A stretch of 64,000 bases of DNA, from assembly GCF_000878195.1 (NCBI RefSeq), contig NZ_JXST01000005.1, positions 1-64,000 on the forward strand. Reading direction: 5' to 3'. Of this stretch, positions 40,692 to 49,013 are shown piece by piece (within the stretch, counting starts at the first letter, position 1; every line of letters starts with the position of its first letter). A program made the translations under genes and the position numbers. Origin of the DNA: Mycolicibacterium llatzerense. GTDB lineage: Bacteria > Actinomycetota > Actinomycetes > Mycobacteriales > Mycobacteriaceae. The notes below the pieces were generated by a model that was not told where the DNA came from, ran no database searches, and worked only from the letters and a program-made list of their open reading frames with translations.

Positions 40692-40741
40692 GCCCAGCCC
40701 GGCACTGGTCCGGGCGGGCGCTGACCCAGGCGGCTACGCCG

Positions 40742-41884
40742 TCAGGCGTCGGCGTCCCAGGTGCGGCGCGGCCGGCGCTCTGCGAGGGGCTCCGCCGCCG
40801 CATCGTCGTCCGCACCGCGGTACCGCACGCGCGAGACCGGGTGGTGGGCACTGCTGGGCGGAGCGCTCCGCGCCGGACGAGCAGGGGACTGGTAGCGGTC
40901 GCCGGGCTCGTACGGATCGTCGGCATAGCGACGACGGCGCGGCTCGGACGCGGACGGGCGCTGCGTCGGGCGCTCGTAGCGATCCCGTTCCCGCGGCTCC
41001 CGGTAGTCATAGCGGTCCTGCGGCGGGGTACGCCGCGGCTCCCGCGATTCGGCGGCCGGACGCGGGCGACGCCGCGGCTCGTCGGGAACGGCATACGAAT
41101 CGGTGGCGGCCGGGCGGGGACGGGCCGGCCGCTGCGGCCGACGCAGCTGTCCGGGCACGGGATCGATCAGCTCTGTGTCGCTGGCGTGCGCACGCGCCCG
41201 GGCCGGACGCGGCGCGCGCTGCGGATCAGCGGTGCCGCGGCGGGACGACTCTGCCGCCGTACGACGTGACGGGGTGGCGCGCGTCCGCGCGCTGCGGGGC
41301 GTCTGGCCGGTGGTGAGCTTGGTGAGCTTGGCCGACAGCGTCGCGGCCAGACCGGCGGGTGCGACGGCGTCTTCGTCCTCGGCTTGACGCCGGGCGCGGC
41401 GAGGCTTGGCCTCGGCGACTGCCTCGTCGTCGTCTTCCTCGTAGGTCAGGAACTGCGGCAGGACGAACCAGCGGACCAGACCGAGCACCAGCACCGTTGC
41501 CGCGGTGAAGAACATCGTCGGAAAACGCTCGATCAGCGGATAACCGCAATTGATCAGCAGGTCCTTGATGCCGGCGATCTTGTCGCTGTGGAACATGAAA
41601 TACGCGCCCGGCACGGCCACGAAAAGAATCAGCGGTGGCTGGATGACCGCGGTGAAAATCCCGGACCGCCGCACGCCGAGCACAGCGAGTACACAGCCGG
41701 CTACGTAGCAGAACGTGAAGAAGGCGCTGAGTTCTTTGTCACCGGTGCCGGCGTCGTAGGCGAAGCCGATCGCAGTGGCTGTGACCGCCAGCACAAGGCC
41801 TCCCCACCAGGGGATTCCCGGGATGCTGGGCAGCGCCGAGCGGCGATCGAGGGCGGCTTCGGCCCCATGATGCTCTGCTGACAC
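40742..41884 (-). CDS. DUF6542 membrane protein with Arg/Pro-rich tail
   Basis: This 380-residue protein is syntenic with Rv1111c. About four membrane helices in residues 25-135 form the DUF6542 region (SIPGIPWWGGLVLAVTATAIG opening, quoted in part). The remaining ~240 residues are a low-complexity, highly charged RP/RRR tail that is likely disordered and cytoplasmic. Function is unknown. It faces ychF divergently. Confidence 0.8.
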   Translation of the reverse strand: MSAEHHGAEAALDRRSALPSIPGIPWWGGLVLAVTATAIGFAYDAGTGDKELSAFFTFCYVAGCVLAVLGVRRSGIFTAVIQPPLILFVAVPGAYFMFHSDKIAGIKDLLINCGYPLIERFPTMFFTAATVLVLGLVRWFVLPQFLTYEEDDDEAVAEAKPRRARRQAEDEDAVAPAGLAATLSAKLTKLTTGQTPRSARTRATPSRRTAAESSRRGTADPQRAPRPARARAHASDTELIDPVPGQLRRPQRPARPRPAATDSYAVPDEPRRRPRPAAESREPRRTPPQDRYDYREPRERDRYERPTQRPSASEPRRRRYADDPYEPGDRYQSPARPARSAPPSSAHHPVSRVRYRGADDDAAAEPLAERRPRRTWDADA

Positions 41885-41967
41885 TCCTAGACCGTACCGG
41901 CAATCTGGGCCTTAGTGCCTACAGGCGGGCGTTGGGACGGTGTGGCGTCTCCTAAACTAGTGAACTC

Positions 41968-43041
41968 GTGGGTCTGAACCTGGGAATCGTCGGTCTGCCG
42001 AACGTCGGAAAGTCGACGCTGTTCAACGCGTTGACACGTAATGACGTGCTCGCGGCTAATTATCCGTTTGCAACGATCGAACCCAACGAGGGCGTGGTGC
42101 CGCTGCCCGACCCGCGGCTCGACAAGCTCGCCGAGATCTTCGGTTCCGAGAAGACCGTCCCGGCGCCCGTGACGTTCGTGGACATCGCCGGCATCGTCAA
42201 GGGCGCCTCCGAGGGGGCGGGCCTGGGCAACAAGTTCCTGGCCAACATCCGCGAGGCCGACGCCATCTGTCAGGTGGTGCGCGCCTTCGCCGACGACGAC
42301 GTCGTGCACGTCGACGGCCGCGTCGACCCCAAGTCCGACATCGAGGTCATCGAGACCGAGCTGATCCTCGCCGACATGCAGACGCTGGAAAAGGCGCTGC
42401 CGCGGCTGGAGAAGGAAGCCCGCACCAACAAGGACCGCAAGCCGGTCCTCGAAGCCGTGGTGGCCGCCCAGGCGATTTTCGACGAGGGCAAGACGCTGTT
42501 CTCCACGGGCAAGGACTGGTCCGTCCTGCGCGAGCTGAACCTGATGACCGTCAAGCCGTTCCTGTACGTCTTCAACGCTGACGAGTCGGTGCTGACCGAC
42601 GAGGCGCGCAAGGCTGAGCTGACCGCCATGGTCGCCCCGGCCGAGGCCGTGTTCCTGGACGCCAAGATCGAGGCCGAGCTGCTGGAGCTCGACGACGAGT
42701 CCGCCGCCGAGCTGCTGGAGTCCATCGGCCAGACCGAGCGCGGCCTGGATGCGTTGGCGCGCGCCGGTTTTCGGACGCTGAAGCTGCAGACCTACCTGAC
42801 CGCCGGCCCCAAGGAATCGCGGGCCTGGACCATCCACCAGGGCGACACCGCACCCCGCGCAGCCGGCGTCATCCACACCGACTTCGAAAAGGGCTTCATC
42901 AAGGCCGAGATCGTGGCCTTCAACGACCTCGTCGAAGCCGGGTCCATGGCCGCCGCGAAAGCCGCCGGCAAGGTCCGGATGGAAGGCAAGGACTACGTCA
43001 TGGTCGACGGTGACGTGGTGGAGTTCCGCTTCAACGTGTAG
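41968..43041 (+). CDS. ychF: Redox-regulated GTPase/ATPase YchF (Obg family)
   Basis: This 357-residue protein is equivalent to Rv1112. The G1 motif is [14 protein letters not shown], with switch [19 protein letters not shown] and a C-terminal TGS domain ending [14 protein letters not shown]. YchF homologues bind ribosomes and prefer ATP. Its last six codons and stop are the left attachment site of the integrative element, so integration leaves the protein intact. Confidence 0.95.
   Translation: MGLNLGIVGLPNVGKSTLFNALTRNDVLAANYPFATIEPNEGVVPLPDPRLDKLAEIFGSEKTVPAPVTFVDIAGIVKGASEGAGLGNKFLANIREADAICQVVRAFADDDVVHVDGRVDPKSDIEVIETELILADMQTLEKALPRLEKEARTNKDRKPVLEAVVAAQAIFDEGKTLFSTGKDWSVLRELNLMTVKPFLYVFNADESVLTDEARKAELTAMVAPAEAVFLDAKIEAELLELDDESAAELLESIGQTERGLDALARAGFRTLKLQTYLTAGPKESRAWTIHQGDTAPRAAGVIHTDFEKGFIKAEIVAFNDLVEAGSMAAAKAAGKVRMEGKDYVMVDGDVVEFRFNV
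43021..43041 (+). repeat. attL core (21-bp direct repeat)
   Basis: GAGTTCCGCTTCAACGTGTA plus the next G is identical to 49014-49034. It is the last six codons and TAG of ychF. The flanks diverge immediately on both sides, as expected for att core boundaries. Confidence 0.93.
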
Positions 43042-43061
43042 AAGGCCAGGTCATCGGGCAT

Positions 43062-44252
43062 TTATTGGCTGTCCGTCCGCAGTTCGTCCGCAGCAGGGTT
43101 AACCGCCGCCTGGAAGAGATTGGCAGCAGCCTTTCGCGTCCGGTCGTTGGCGTTAGGCCACAGGTGTGCGTATGTGTTCAACGTGACCGTCGCCGACGAG
43201 TGTCCAAGTGCTCCCTGGACCGTCACCACGTCGCAGTTCTCGTTGATGAGTCCAGAGGCATAGAAGTGCCGGAGATCGTGGAGCACGTAGTCGACACCTG
43301 CCGCCGTCCGTGCCTTGCGCCATAGGTAACCAACCGAGTTCTGATGGAGAGGGTGTTCACCCTGGCCCGGGAACATCCATCGGTCCGGGCTGCTATCGGG
43401 CAGGTGCAGGCGAATGTGCTCGCTCAAGATGTGCAGCACCTCGTCTGGCACGTAAACCGTGCGCACCGATCCGTACTTGGGTGGCCGAATTTCTACAACG
43501 CCCCCGTTGGCTCTCTGGACCTGGCGTTCGATCCGAATTTCCTTGGAGAGGAACTTGATGTCTCCGACGCGCAGAGCGGCAGCCTCACCTAACCGAGTGC
43601 CCGTGAATGCGCAGAGGGCGACGAAGGCGGCGAAGTGGTCTTCCGCTTCACTGAGGAGCTTGCCGACCTCGGTGGGTGTCGGTATCGCCATTGCCTCTGA
43701 GGCTTTCGGGCGTCGCGGCAGGGTCACCTTGGCGGAGATGTCATGGGCGAGGAATCGGTCGCCGATTGCCGCCCGGATAACTGCGCGGACATAGTTGAAG
43801 CGTGTCTTGATCGTGGACGGCTCTAGCGGCTTCTCGCGCATCCACTTAACCCATGCCTCGATGTGAGATGGCTTCAAATCCGCGAACGGCACATTGCCGA
43901 AGGTTGCCGAGTTCACGGCCAAGTTCATGCCTTTCACCGTGCTGGTTTCCCACATCTGCAACTTCGACCATTCCCGGTAGTAGCTGTGAAATGTGACCTT
44001 GCCCAGCCTGGGGTCGATGTAGTTGCCGGTTTCCTGCGCGGCGACGATGCTGTTGAGCCACTGCTGGCCTTCTGATTTCGTACGGAACCCTTTTGCGTGC
44101 TCGCGGCCCTCTGAATCGACATATCTTGCGCGCCATTGCTTTCCCTTGCCATGGTTGGCGCTGGGTACTGACCGAGCATTGCCGTCGGCGTCGCGGATTG
44201 TTTTGGTCCAGCGGTTCTCGACGCTGCTGCGCCGGTTACGTCTCTGAGTCAT
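43062..44252 (-). CDS. int: Tyrosine-type site-specific integrase
   Basis: This 396-residue phage-type integrase has an N-terminal AP2-like arm-binding region (WRARYVDSEGREHAKGF), a SAM-like core-binding domain (about residues 60-160) and a catalytic domain. Catalytic residues are visible in TGTRLGEAAALR (Arg), HDLRHFYASG (His-x-x-Arg), LGHSSATVT (His) and NTYAHLW (Tyr nucleophile). It lies 20 bp from attL with its stop facing the site. The ATG at 44252 is favoured over 44276; both overlap the upstream XRE gene, so expression is coupled to the regulator. Confidence 0.95.
   Translation of the reverse strand: MTQRRNRRSSVENRWTKTIRDADGNARSVPSANHGKGKQWRARYVDSEGREHAKGFRTKSEGQQWLNSIVAAQETGNYIDPRLGKVTFHSYYREWSKLQMWETSTVKGMNLAVNSATFGNVPFADLKPSHIEAWVKWMREKPLEPSTIKTRFNYVRAVIRAAIGDRFLAHDISAKVTLPRRPKASEAMAIPTPTEVGKLLSEAEDHFAAFVALCAFTGTRLGEAAALRVGDIKFLSKEIRIERQVQRANGGVVEIRPPKYGSVRTVYVPDEVLHILSEHIRLHLPDSSPDRWMFPGQGEHPLHQNSVGYLWRKARTAAGVDYVLHDLRHFYASGLINENCDVVTVQGALGHSSATVTLNTYAHLWPNANDRTRKAAANLFQAAVNPAADELRTDSQ
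43074..43092 (+). repeat. Left arm-type sites: CGTCCGCA twice, 11-bp period
   Basis: CGTCCGCA occurs at 43074-43081 and again at 43085-43092, inside the 3' end of the integrase gene. The same tandem pair with the same 3-bp gap recurs at 48894-48912 inside the right end. They are probably integrase arm-binding sites. Confidence 0.65.
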
Positions 44253-44787
44253 CGGACACCCCGCTGACTTTGTCATTCATGCGCAGGATGATCTTTTCGA
44301 CCTCCGCCAACAAAGAGGCGTGGTGTTGGGCAATGCTGTACAGGGTGTCTCGACTTTCATCGACGCGCTTACGCGCTTGCTCAAGTTCTATGCGGTGCGA
44401 CTCAAGCTGAGTTGTGTGGTCGTCTGGCAGTGATAGCTCGAACACCGCCATGATCGGCATCTCGAACACCTCAGCGAGTGCCGCCGCCTCAGCCACCCGC
44501 AACGGGCGCGCTCCGCGTTCGATCTTGGCGACCGTGGTTTGGTGCATCTCGAACCCCTGATGCCGCAGGCGTTCGGCGACTTCATCCTGAGACCAGTTCC
44601 GGTCTTGTCGCCAGCTTCGGACCACCTCGCCGAATCGTTTCTCCCACGATTCATGGTGTTGTCGGGTCAGGGCCAATTCCTTGATTGAGGTCTCGGCGGC
44701 GTCTTTGGGCAGTCGCTCACGCAGTTCATTGGCGAGCTGCTGGCCTTCGACAGCGGCGACGCTCCCGCACCAGGGGGCGTCACTCAT
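44236..44787 (-). CDS. XRE-family transcriptional regulator
   Basis: This 183-residue protein has a central helix-turn-helix of Cro/CI type (FGEVVRSWRQDRNWSQDEVAERL ... TTVAKIERGARPLRV region), flanked by a helical N-terminus and a C-terminal coiled coil (about residues 125-175). It probably controls excision and the divergent cargo gene. The ATG at 44787 is preceded by GAGGTCGAG; the longer in-frame extension lacks a site. Its 3' end overlaps the integrase start. Confidence 0.85.
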   Translation of the reverse strand: MSDAPWCGSVAAVEGQQLANELRERLPKDAAETSIKELALTRQHHESWEKRFGEVVRSWRQDRNWSQDEVAERLRHQGFEMHQTTVAKIERGARPLRVAEAAALAEVFEMPIMAVFELSLPDDHTTQLESHRIELEQARKRVDESRDTLYSIAQHHASLLAEVEKIILRMNDKVSGVSDDSET

Positions 44788-45193
44788 CTCGACCTCATGA
44801 TTGATGCGGGTGCGCGGGTCGCTCCTAGCGGCGAGCCGACGAAGTCCCGCCGTCAGGAGTGGATCTGCCTCGCCCGCAATTTTTCGAAAACGTGTACCTG
44901 TTCGCGGCAGCCTGACGAGCGGTAACGATGCAACCGTCCTCGAGGTTCGATACACCCCCGTCACGTGTTCGGTGTGTATGGGCTACTCATCGGGCATGCG
45001 GAAGTCTGGGACTTTGAACTGGTGTCGGATGTCCAATTGTGGCCAGTCGAAACGGCGCTGTCCTGCGTGGCGAATGGGGGCCGACGACACCTTCTGCCTG
45101 ATAAAGTTCGACGCTATCCGCGTTGGTTGTAGAAATGGACCTGCCAGCGCGAGGTGGTCTGGTGTTATCGAGTTTATCGATCTCGGAGGGCAG
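44788..45193. other. 406-bp divergent intergenic region
   Basis: This lies between the XRE gene (minus) and the membrane-anchored cargo gene (plus). I see no credible gene. It must contain both promoters and any XRE operator. One frame is open across it toward the plus gene, so an earlier start for that gene cannot be excluded. Confidence 0.5.
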
Positions 45194-46075
45194 ATGACGC
45201 AGGGGTCTGTTTTATCGCACGATAATCGAACGACTACGACCTGGTCGATGACCACAGCCGTGCTGCTGGAGAACACCACGATCCCCATTGAGCTGAGGTG
45301 TAATTCAGTCGAACTTACGCGTGATGAGCGGGATCATCGGGAATTGATTGAGCAGCTATCAAATGAATTTGAATTTGACTACGCTGCCGTCGACGAACTG
45401 CGGAATGACATTGAAGACGCAAAGAGTCGGATATACGCCGCCGCGTTGGATGGCGACATGCGGTTGGTTTCGTCAACCAGTAGCTACGCGTCAGGGATCG
45501 AGCAGCAGCTCGCCTCGGAACTTGATCGGCTGGAATCCGTTCGCGCTGAACGTCTAAGTGCCGTGTATGGCGAGCTCGCCGAGCTCTTGGTGGAGAACTA
45601 TGGCTTGGGTAAGTCTGGCTCGTTCGAATACTTCGTGCCCGCGCTCAATTCGGTGTTGACATATAGCGCTGAAAAGACTCGCGACATGCTTCCCTTTTTA
45701 TTCGGCCCGGAGCTCGAGCGACAAGTGGTCGACATATTCGTTAAGCAGAGTGTTTCTAAGTTCGGCCTAAGCGTCGCTGATGAAGACGACCTTAAGATGA
45801 CGGAAGTCGTGCTTGAGCTTCCGTTGCCGATTTATGGCTCAAAGCCCGAGAAACTTGCTTCGGTATCGAACCTGATACAGGGGCTCACCTCGGTAGGAAC
45901 AGCAGGGGTCATTGGCTACAGTGATCATTTCCAGAGTCCCGTGTTGGTGCTAGGCACCCTAGCCGGAGCTTTTGTCATATGGTTCGCCACACCTCACGTG
46001 AAGACGATCAGAGACGAGACGAACAGGTGGGTCGAAGACTGGGCAAAGGACCGACTGCGCTACAAGGATGACTAA
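45194..46075 (+). CDS. Element cargo: helical protein with C-terminal membrane anchor, unknown
   Basis: In this 293-residue protein, residues 40-130 are strongly helical and charged, likely a coiled coil (NDIEDAKSRIYAAALD, QQLASELDRLESVRAERL). A mixed domain follows, then one or two hydrophobic helices (about residues 225-270, ending VIWFATPH), and a charged tail. Codon use is visibly more A/T-rich than backbone genes, consistent with transfer. GGAGGG lies only 3 nt before ATG 45194; ATG 45248 is an alternative. I do not recognise a family. Confidence 0.65.
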   Translation: MTQGSVLSHDNRTTTTWSMTTAVLLENTTIPIELRCNSVELTRDERDHRELIEQLSNEFEFDYAAVDELRNDIEDAKSRIYAAALDGDMRLVSSTSSYASGIEQQLASELDRLESVRAERLSAVYGELAELLVENYGLGKSGSFEYFVPALNSVLTYSAEKTRDMLPFLFGPELERQVVDIFVKQSVSKFGLSVADEDDLKMTEVVLELPLPIYGSKPEKLASVSNLIQGLTSVGTAGVIGYSDHFQSPVLVLGTLAGAFVIWFATPHVKTIRDETNRWVEDWAKDRLRYKDD

Positions 46076-46143
46076 ATGGGATGTTGAGGCTGCGGCGACC
46101 ACCTTGCGTCGACGTAACTCTGTCCGGCTTGCCCTTAGGCCAC

Positions 46144-46419
46144 TCACACATTATCCGCGCTCCGTGATTTGTGTAGCGCCTGGACGACTCGCTGGGCAAC
46201 GTCTTCATCGCTTGCGAGCGGATCAATCTCCAACTCCATCTGGCCGCCCCGCGGAGTAATAATCTTTATGGTGGTTTGAAAAACGGGGCGCTCTCGACGC
46301 CGCATCCAGAGATAGGTCAATAGAGTCGTCAATGATGTGCCGACCACGCTCACAGTTGCAAACACATACGCGAGAGTCGACGGTCCGGTCGCCATCGCAG
46401 ATGCGGCCATTTCATTCAT
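46144..46419 (-). CDS. Element cargo: EACC1-like small membrane protein
   Basis: This 91-residue protein has one N-terminal helix (STLAYVFATVSVVGTSLTTL) followed by a short basic stretch and a beta/alpha segment IKIITPRGGQMELEID. The helix plus xxITxPxGxxxEL layout recalls the C-terminal half of EACC1, a constant component accompanying TIR, caspase-like and other conflict-system effectors; the usual EACC1 N-terminal domain is absent. The resemblance is visual. It is coupled by an ATGA overlap to the upstream membrane gene. Confidence 0.55.
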   Translation of the reverse strand: MNEMAASAMATGPSTLAYVFATVSVVGTSLTTLLTYLWMRRRERPVFQTTIKIITPRGGQMELEIDPLASDEDVAQRVVQALHKSRSADNV

Positions 46420-46838
46420 GCTGCCACCATCGCCATCGTAACCCCACTTGGGACAATCGCCGCGAGGAAGAACGCTATTGACGTGCCGGTGATTGTCGAT
46501 GGATCCGAATGCACGGTATATCCGATGGAATTCGCCAGTAGCGCCAACAGATTGAAGAAGCCAATGAAGACCGCCAGCACCTTGAAGCCGGTCTGAGTTC
46601 CACTGTAATCGCGTGAGATACCTGCTGATATCAATTCACCAATGGCACCGCCGGCGATCACAGCGCCTGCGACAAAAAGTTCACCCTTACCCAAAACATC
46701 GACGATAGAGAACTCATGAGACATGCCCGTCTGGATGCTGACAATGATTATGGGCAGTAATCCGACGATGACGCCGAAGGTGACCCAAAAAGTTAGCCGA
46801 ACGACGACGATGCCACGCCGCGAGGTTGTGCTCGCCAT
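46416..46838 (-). CDS. Element cargo: four-helix membrane protein
   Basis: This 140-residue protein has four predicted membrane helices (residues about 14-34, 52-72, 85-105, 117-138) and little soluble sequence. A GAGGGAG site immediately upstream of the ATG is strong. It overlaps the EACC1-like gene by 4 bp, so the two form an operon. I do not recognise a family. Confidence 0.65.
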   Translation of the reverse strand: MASTTSRRGIVVVRLTFWVTFGVIVGLLPIIIVSIQTGMSHEFSIVDVLGKGELFVAGAVIAGGAIGELISAGISRDYSGTQTGFKVLAVFIGFFNLLALLANSIGYTVHSDPSTITGTSIAFFLAAIVPSGVTMAMVAA

Positions 46839-46996
46839 ACGGCTCCCTCCTCTAGTGTCTTGCAGCCTATTTCATTACTGATGGATTAGCGTGCGAACGC
46901 CAATTCTTGAGACGACCGACAAGGTTGGTCCGCAAGCGAGGTTGGATGGCGGAGCGATGACTTCGGTGTTTCGCCCATGGACGACGACCCACTCGG

Positions 46997-47118
46997 TGTC
47001 TCGAAACTAAAGAATTGAGACAGCGGTAGCGAGAGCGGTTGTGTACAAGAAACTGCCAGCTCGCACTGTCTCAGAAGTTGGTTCAAAACACTTGTCTCAT
47101 ATTGAGTTGTTATGAGAC
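46997..47118. promoter_or_regulatory. Putative res site of the serine recombinase
   Basis: TGTCTC/GAGACA half-sites cluster upstream of the recombinase. 46997-47002 and 47017-47022 form a perfect inverted pair spanning 26 bp; a single TGTCTC sits at 47067; and 47094-47101 with 47111-47118 (GTCTCATA and TATGAGAC) form a perfect 8-bp inverted repeat. The half-site TGTCTCATA resembles the Tn3/gamma-delta resolvase half-site TGTCYGATA. Three subsites before the gene is the classical res layout. Confidence 0.6.
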
Positions 47119-47136
47119 TTTTGCGACACTGTTCGC

Positions 47137-47730
47137 ATGCCCGCTACCACTGCCCCGGCAGCCACCGGAACCGTCCTTGGCTACGCCCGCGTCAGCACTG
47201 GTCACCAGTCGCTCGACCAACAGGTTGATGCGCTGACCGCTGCGGGTGTCGATACGGCCCGCGTCTACTCGGACAAGCTCTCGGGTACCTCGACCCGTGA
47301 ACAACGTCCCGGCCTGGCCGCTCTGTTGGACTACGCCCGTGAGGGTGATGCCATCGTGGTCGTTGGTATCGACCGCCTGGGCCGCAACGCCGCCGAGGTC
47401 ATGTCCACCATCCGCGAACTGGGGGAGCGCGGGATTGTGCTGCGGTCCCTACGCGAGGGCATCGACACGTCGAACGCCACTGGCCGCATGGTGGCGGGGG
47501 TTTTGGCGAGCTTGGCTGAGCTCGAATTGGAGTTGGGTCGTGAACGGCGCTCAGCGGCCCGTGAGGCCCGTCGTGCACGTGGACAGACCATCGGTCGACC
47601 CAAAGCGCTGGACCCCCAGAAGGCCGCGCTTGCCCAGCGGATGCACGCCAGTGGTGAGCCTGCGAGCACCATCGCGGCGACACTCGGTGTCAGTCGCGCA
47701 ACTGTGTACCGTGCGTTAGCGGTGCGCTGA
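47137..47730 (+). CDS. Serine recombinase (resolvase/invertase family)
   Basis: This is a 197-residue small serine recombinase. The catalytic Ser is about residue 20 in GYARVSTGHQSLDQQ, with Arg residues in DKLSGTSTREQRPGL and GIDRLGRNAAEV. A long E-helix follows, then a C-terminal helix-turn-helix (STIAATLGVSRATVYRAL). It probably resolves or inverts DNA at the adjacent res-like site; it could also be a remnant of a Tn3-type transposon, though no transposase is present. Confidence 0.92.
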   Translation: MPATTAPAATGTVLGYARVSTGHQSLDQQVDALTAAGVDTARVYSDKLSGTSTREQRPGLAALLDYAREGDAIVVVGIDRLGRNAAEVMSTIRELGERGIVLRSLREGIDTSNATGRMVAGVLASLAELELELGRERRSAAREARRARGQTIGRPKALDPQKAALAQRMHASGEPASTIAATLGVSRATVYRALAVR

Positions 47731-47774
47731 GAATGATAGTTGCGTCAGGAAGCTGTCAGCTCGCCGAATCTGAC

Positions 47775-48683
47775 TCACCCTTCCTCGTAGCCCGAGGTTA
47801 TGAAGCGTTCAGCATCATCTTGCGCCAGGCGTTGCAGATCGGCGGCGAACGGGCCGATGTGTTCGTCTAGGTATGAGCCGAGCGCACCTGCGTGGACTGT
47901 GTCGATTACGTAGCGACCGTTTAGCGTGCCTGATCGAATCTCTCGAACCATCGGCACCCAGTCAACAAGTTTGGGCTCGTACGGCTCTGCGCTGACGTCG
48001 ACCTTGTACAGCGGAGCGGAAGTAACAACCATCGGATAGAGGAACTGGATTGATGCCCAATCGCGTGATCTGTCGTGAACGACTCGACTGGTCTGGCGTT
48101 GACTCCGGTAGTGCTGCGTAGCCTTCGCGAGCGGGTAGACGAGGCTGTCGAAGATGCCCCGATTGTCAGCGATCCACTCCGCTTTTCGTTCGAGTCGAGT
48201 CATCTGATTGGCCAAGAAGCCATGATTCCAGGGTGCTTCCCGCAGATCGTTCAGGCGGAGGTACGTTCGAGCGTCCGTGTTGTACAGGCGAGTTGCGTTG
48301 GCTCCGATAGGTTCCCGTCGGATGACGACTTGATCGAATCTGTAGACCTCTTCTAACCGAGGTCGGGTTCGTTCGAACTCGTCGGTCGGTTTGCCGATCA
48401 ACACGTAAGGGTTCGAAGTTTGCTTGCATTCGACGAGGCAGCGAATACCGACCGATACGCGCAGTTCTTCATCCGAATGCAGACGCTTGTAAGCCATCAC
48501 GTCGATCTCTCGCGACTTTGTGGGGTCGTCAGGGTCGGGGAACGCTGCTCCCACCGAAGTTGCGTAGCCGCGGCTGACGAGCGCGGTGTCGGCTTCCTGC
48601 TCAAGCAGCCATCCCGCCGCCCGCAAGGCATCAACAATCTGTGCGGAGGATGGACCTTCGATAGCGCGGTTTGAGCTTGCCAC
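47775..48683 (-). CDS. Element cargo: putative PD-(D/E)XK nuclease
   Basis: In this 302-residue protein the segment SREIDVMAYKR (about residues 57-67) followed by IRCLVECKQT (about residues 79-88) fits the D-(x)n-E-x-K active site of the PD-(D/E)XK fold, with an upstream helix carrying a glutamate (WLLEQEADTALV). The 200-residue C-terminus is unassigned. This architecture is typical of restriction or retron/CBASS-type effector nucleases. No methyltransferase is adjacent, so if a nuclease it is probably a regulated effector. Confidence 0.7.
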   Translation of the reverse strand: MASSNRAIEGPSSAQIVDALRAAGWLLEQEADTALVSRGYATSVGAAFPDPDDPTKSREIDVMAYKRLHSDEELRVSVGIRCLVECKQTSNPYVLIGKPTDEFERTRPRLEEVYRFDQVVIRREPIGANATRLYNTDARTYLRLNDLREAPWNHGFLANQMTRLERKAEWIADNRGIFDSLVYPLAKATQHYRSQRQTSRVVHDRSRDWASIQFLYPMVVTSAPLYKVDVSAEPYEPKLVDWVPMVREIRSGTLNGRYVIDTVHAGALGSYLDEHIGPFAADLQRLAQDDAERFITSGYEEG

Positions 48684-49013
48684 ATCGGATACGTTCGCAC
48701 GCTCGCAGTTGCGTTGCGCGCATGGCGCGCCAACGTTCTATCTGCCCATTGCGACCCTGACAACTACGTCCGCTGGTTATCCGCTCGCGAGAGATGCCGG
48801 TCCGAAGGAATGGACGAGGGGGTGGGGGGTGCCCCGTAGAGGGCCCGGCTCGCGCCTCGTACGGCCAGCGTGCGCTCTCTCTCCGGTGCCAAGCGTCCGC
48901 AAACCGTCCGCAGTAGCTCCGTTCACCGCAAATGACAGCCAACACCGCCAACGCCCTGACCTGCCAATTCTTAACGCAACCAACGCAATAAGCTGTGGCA
49001 AACGCCCAGCACA
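48684..49013. other. Right end of the element, non-coding
   Basis: 330 bp between the nuclease gene's start and attR. I see no credible coding sequence. It holds the promoter for the nuclease gene, the tandem arm-type repeats at 48894-48912, and short ACGCAA repeats near 48974-48988 that could be further integrase or accessory-protein sites. Confidence 0.5.
48894..48912 (+). repeat. Right arm-type sites: CGTCCGCA twice, 11-bp period
   Basis: CGTCCGCA at 48894-48901 and 48905-48912 has the same orientation, spacing and following AG as the pair at 43074-43092. It lies 102 bp inside attR. Confidence 0.65.

Noticed and set aside
43021..43041. tRNA or tmRNA gene as the attachment site
   Set aside because: The att core is wholly explained as the ychF coding end; no cloverleaf is visible at either boundary, nor any other tRNA in the window.
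47137..47730. Tn3-family transposon
   Set aside because: A resolvase and res-like site are present, but there is no Tn3-type transposase nor 38-bp terminal repeats in the element.
47775..48683. Complete restriction-modification system
   Set aside because: No methyltransferase or specificity subunit lies within the element or its flanks.
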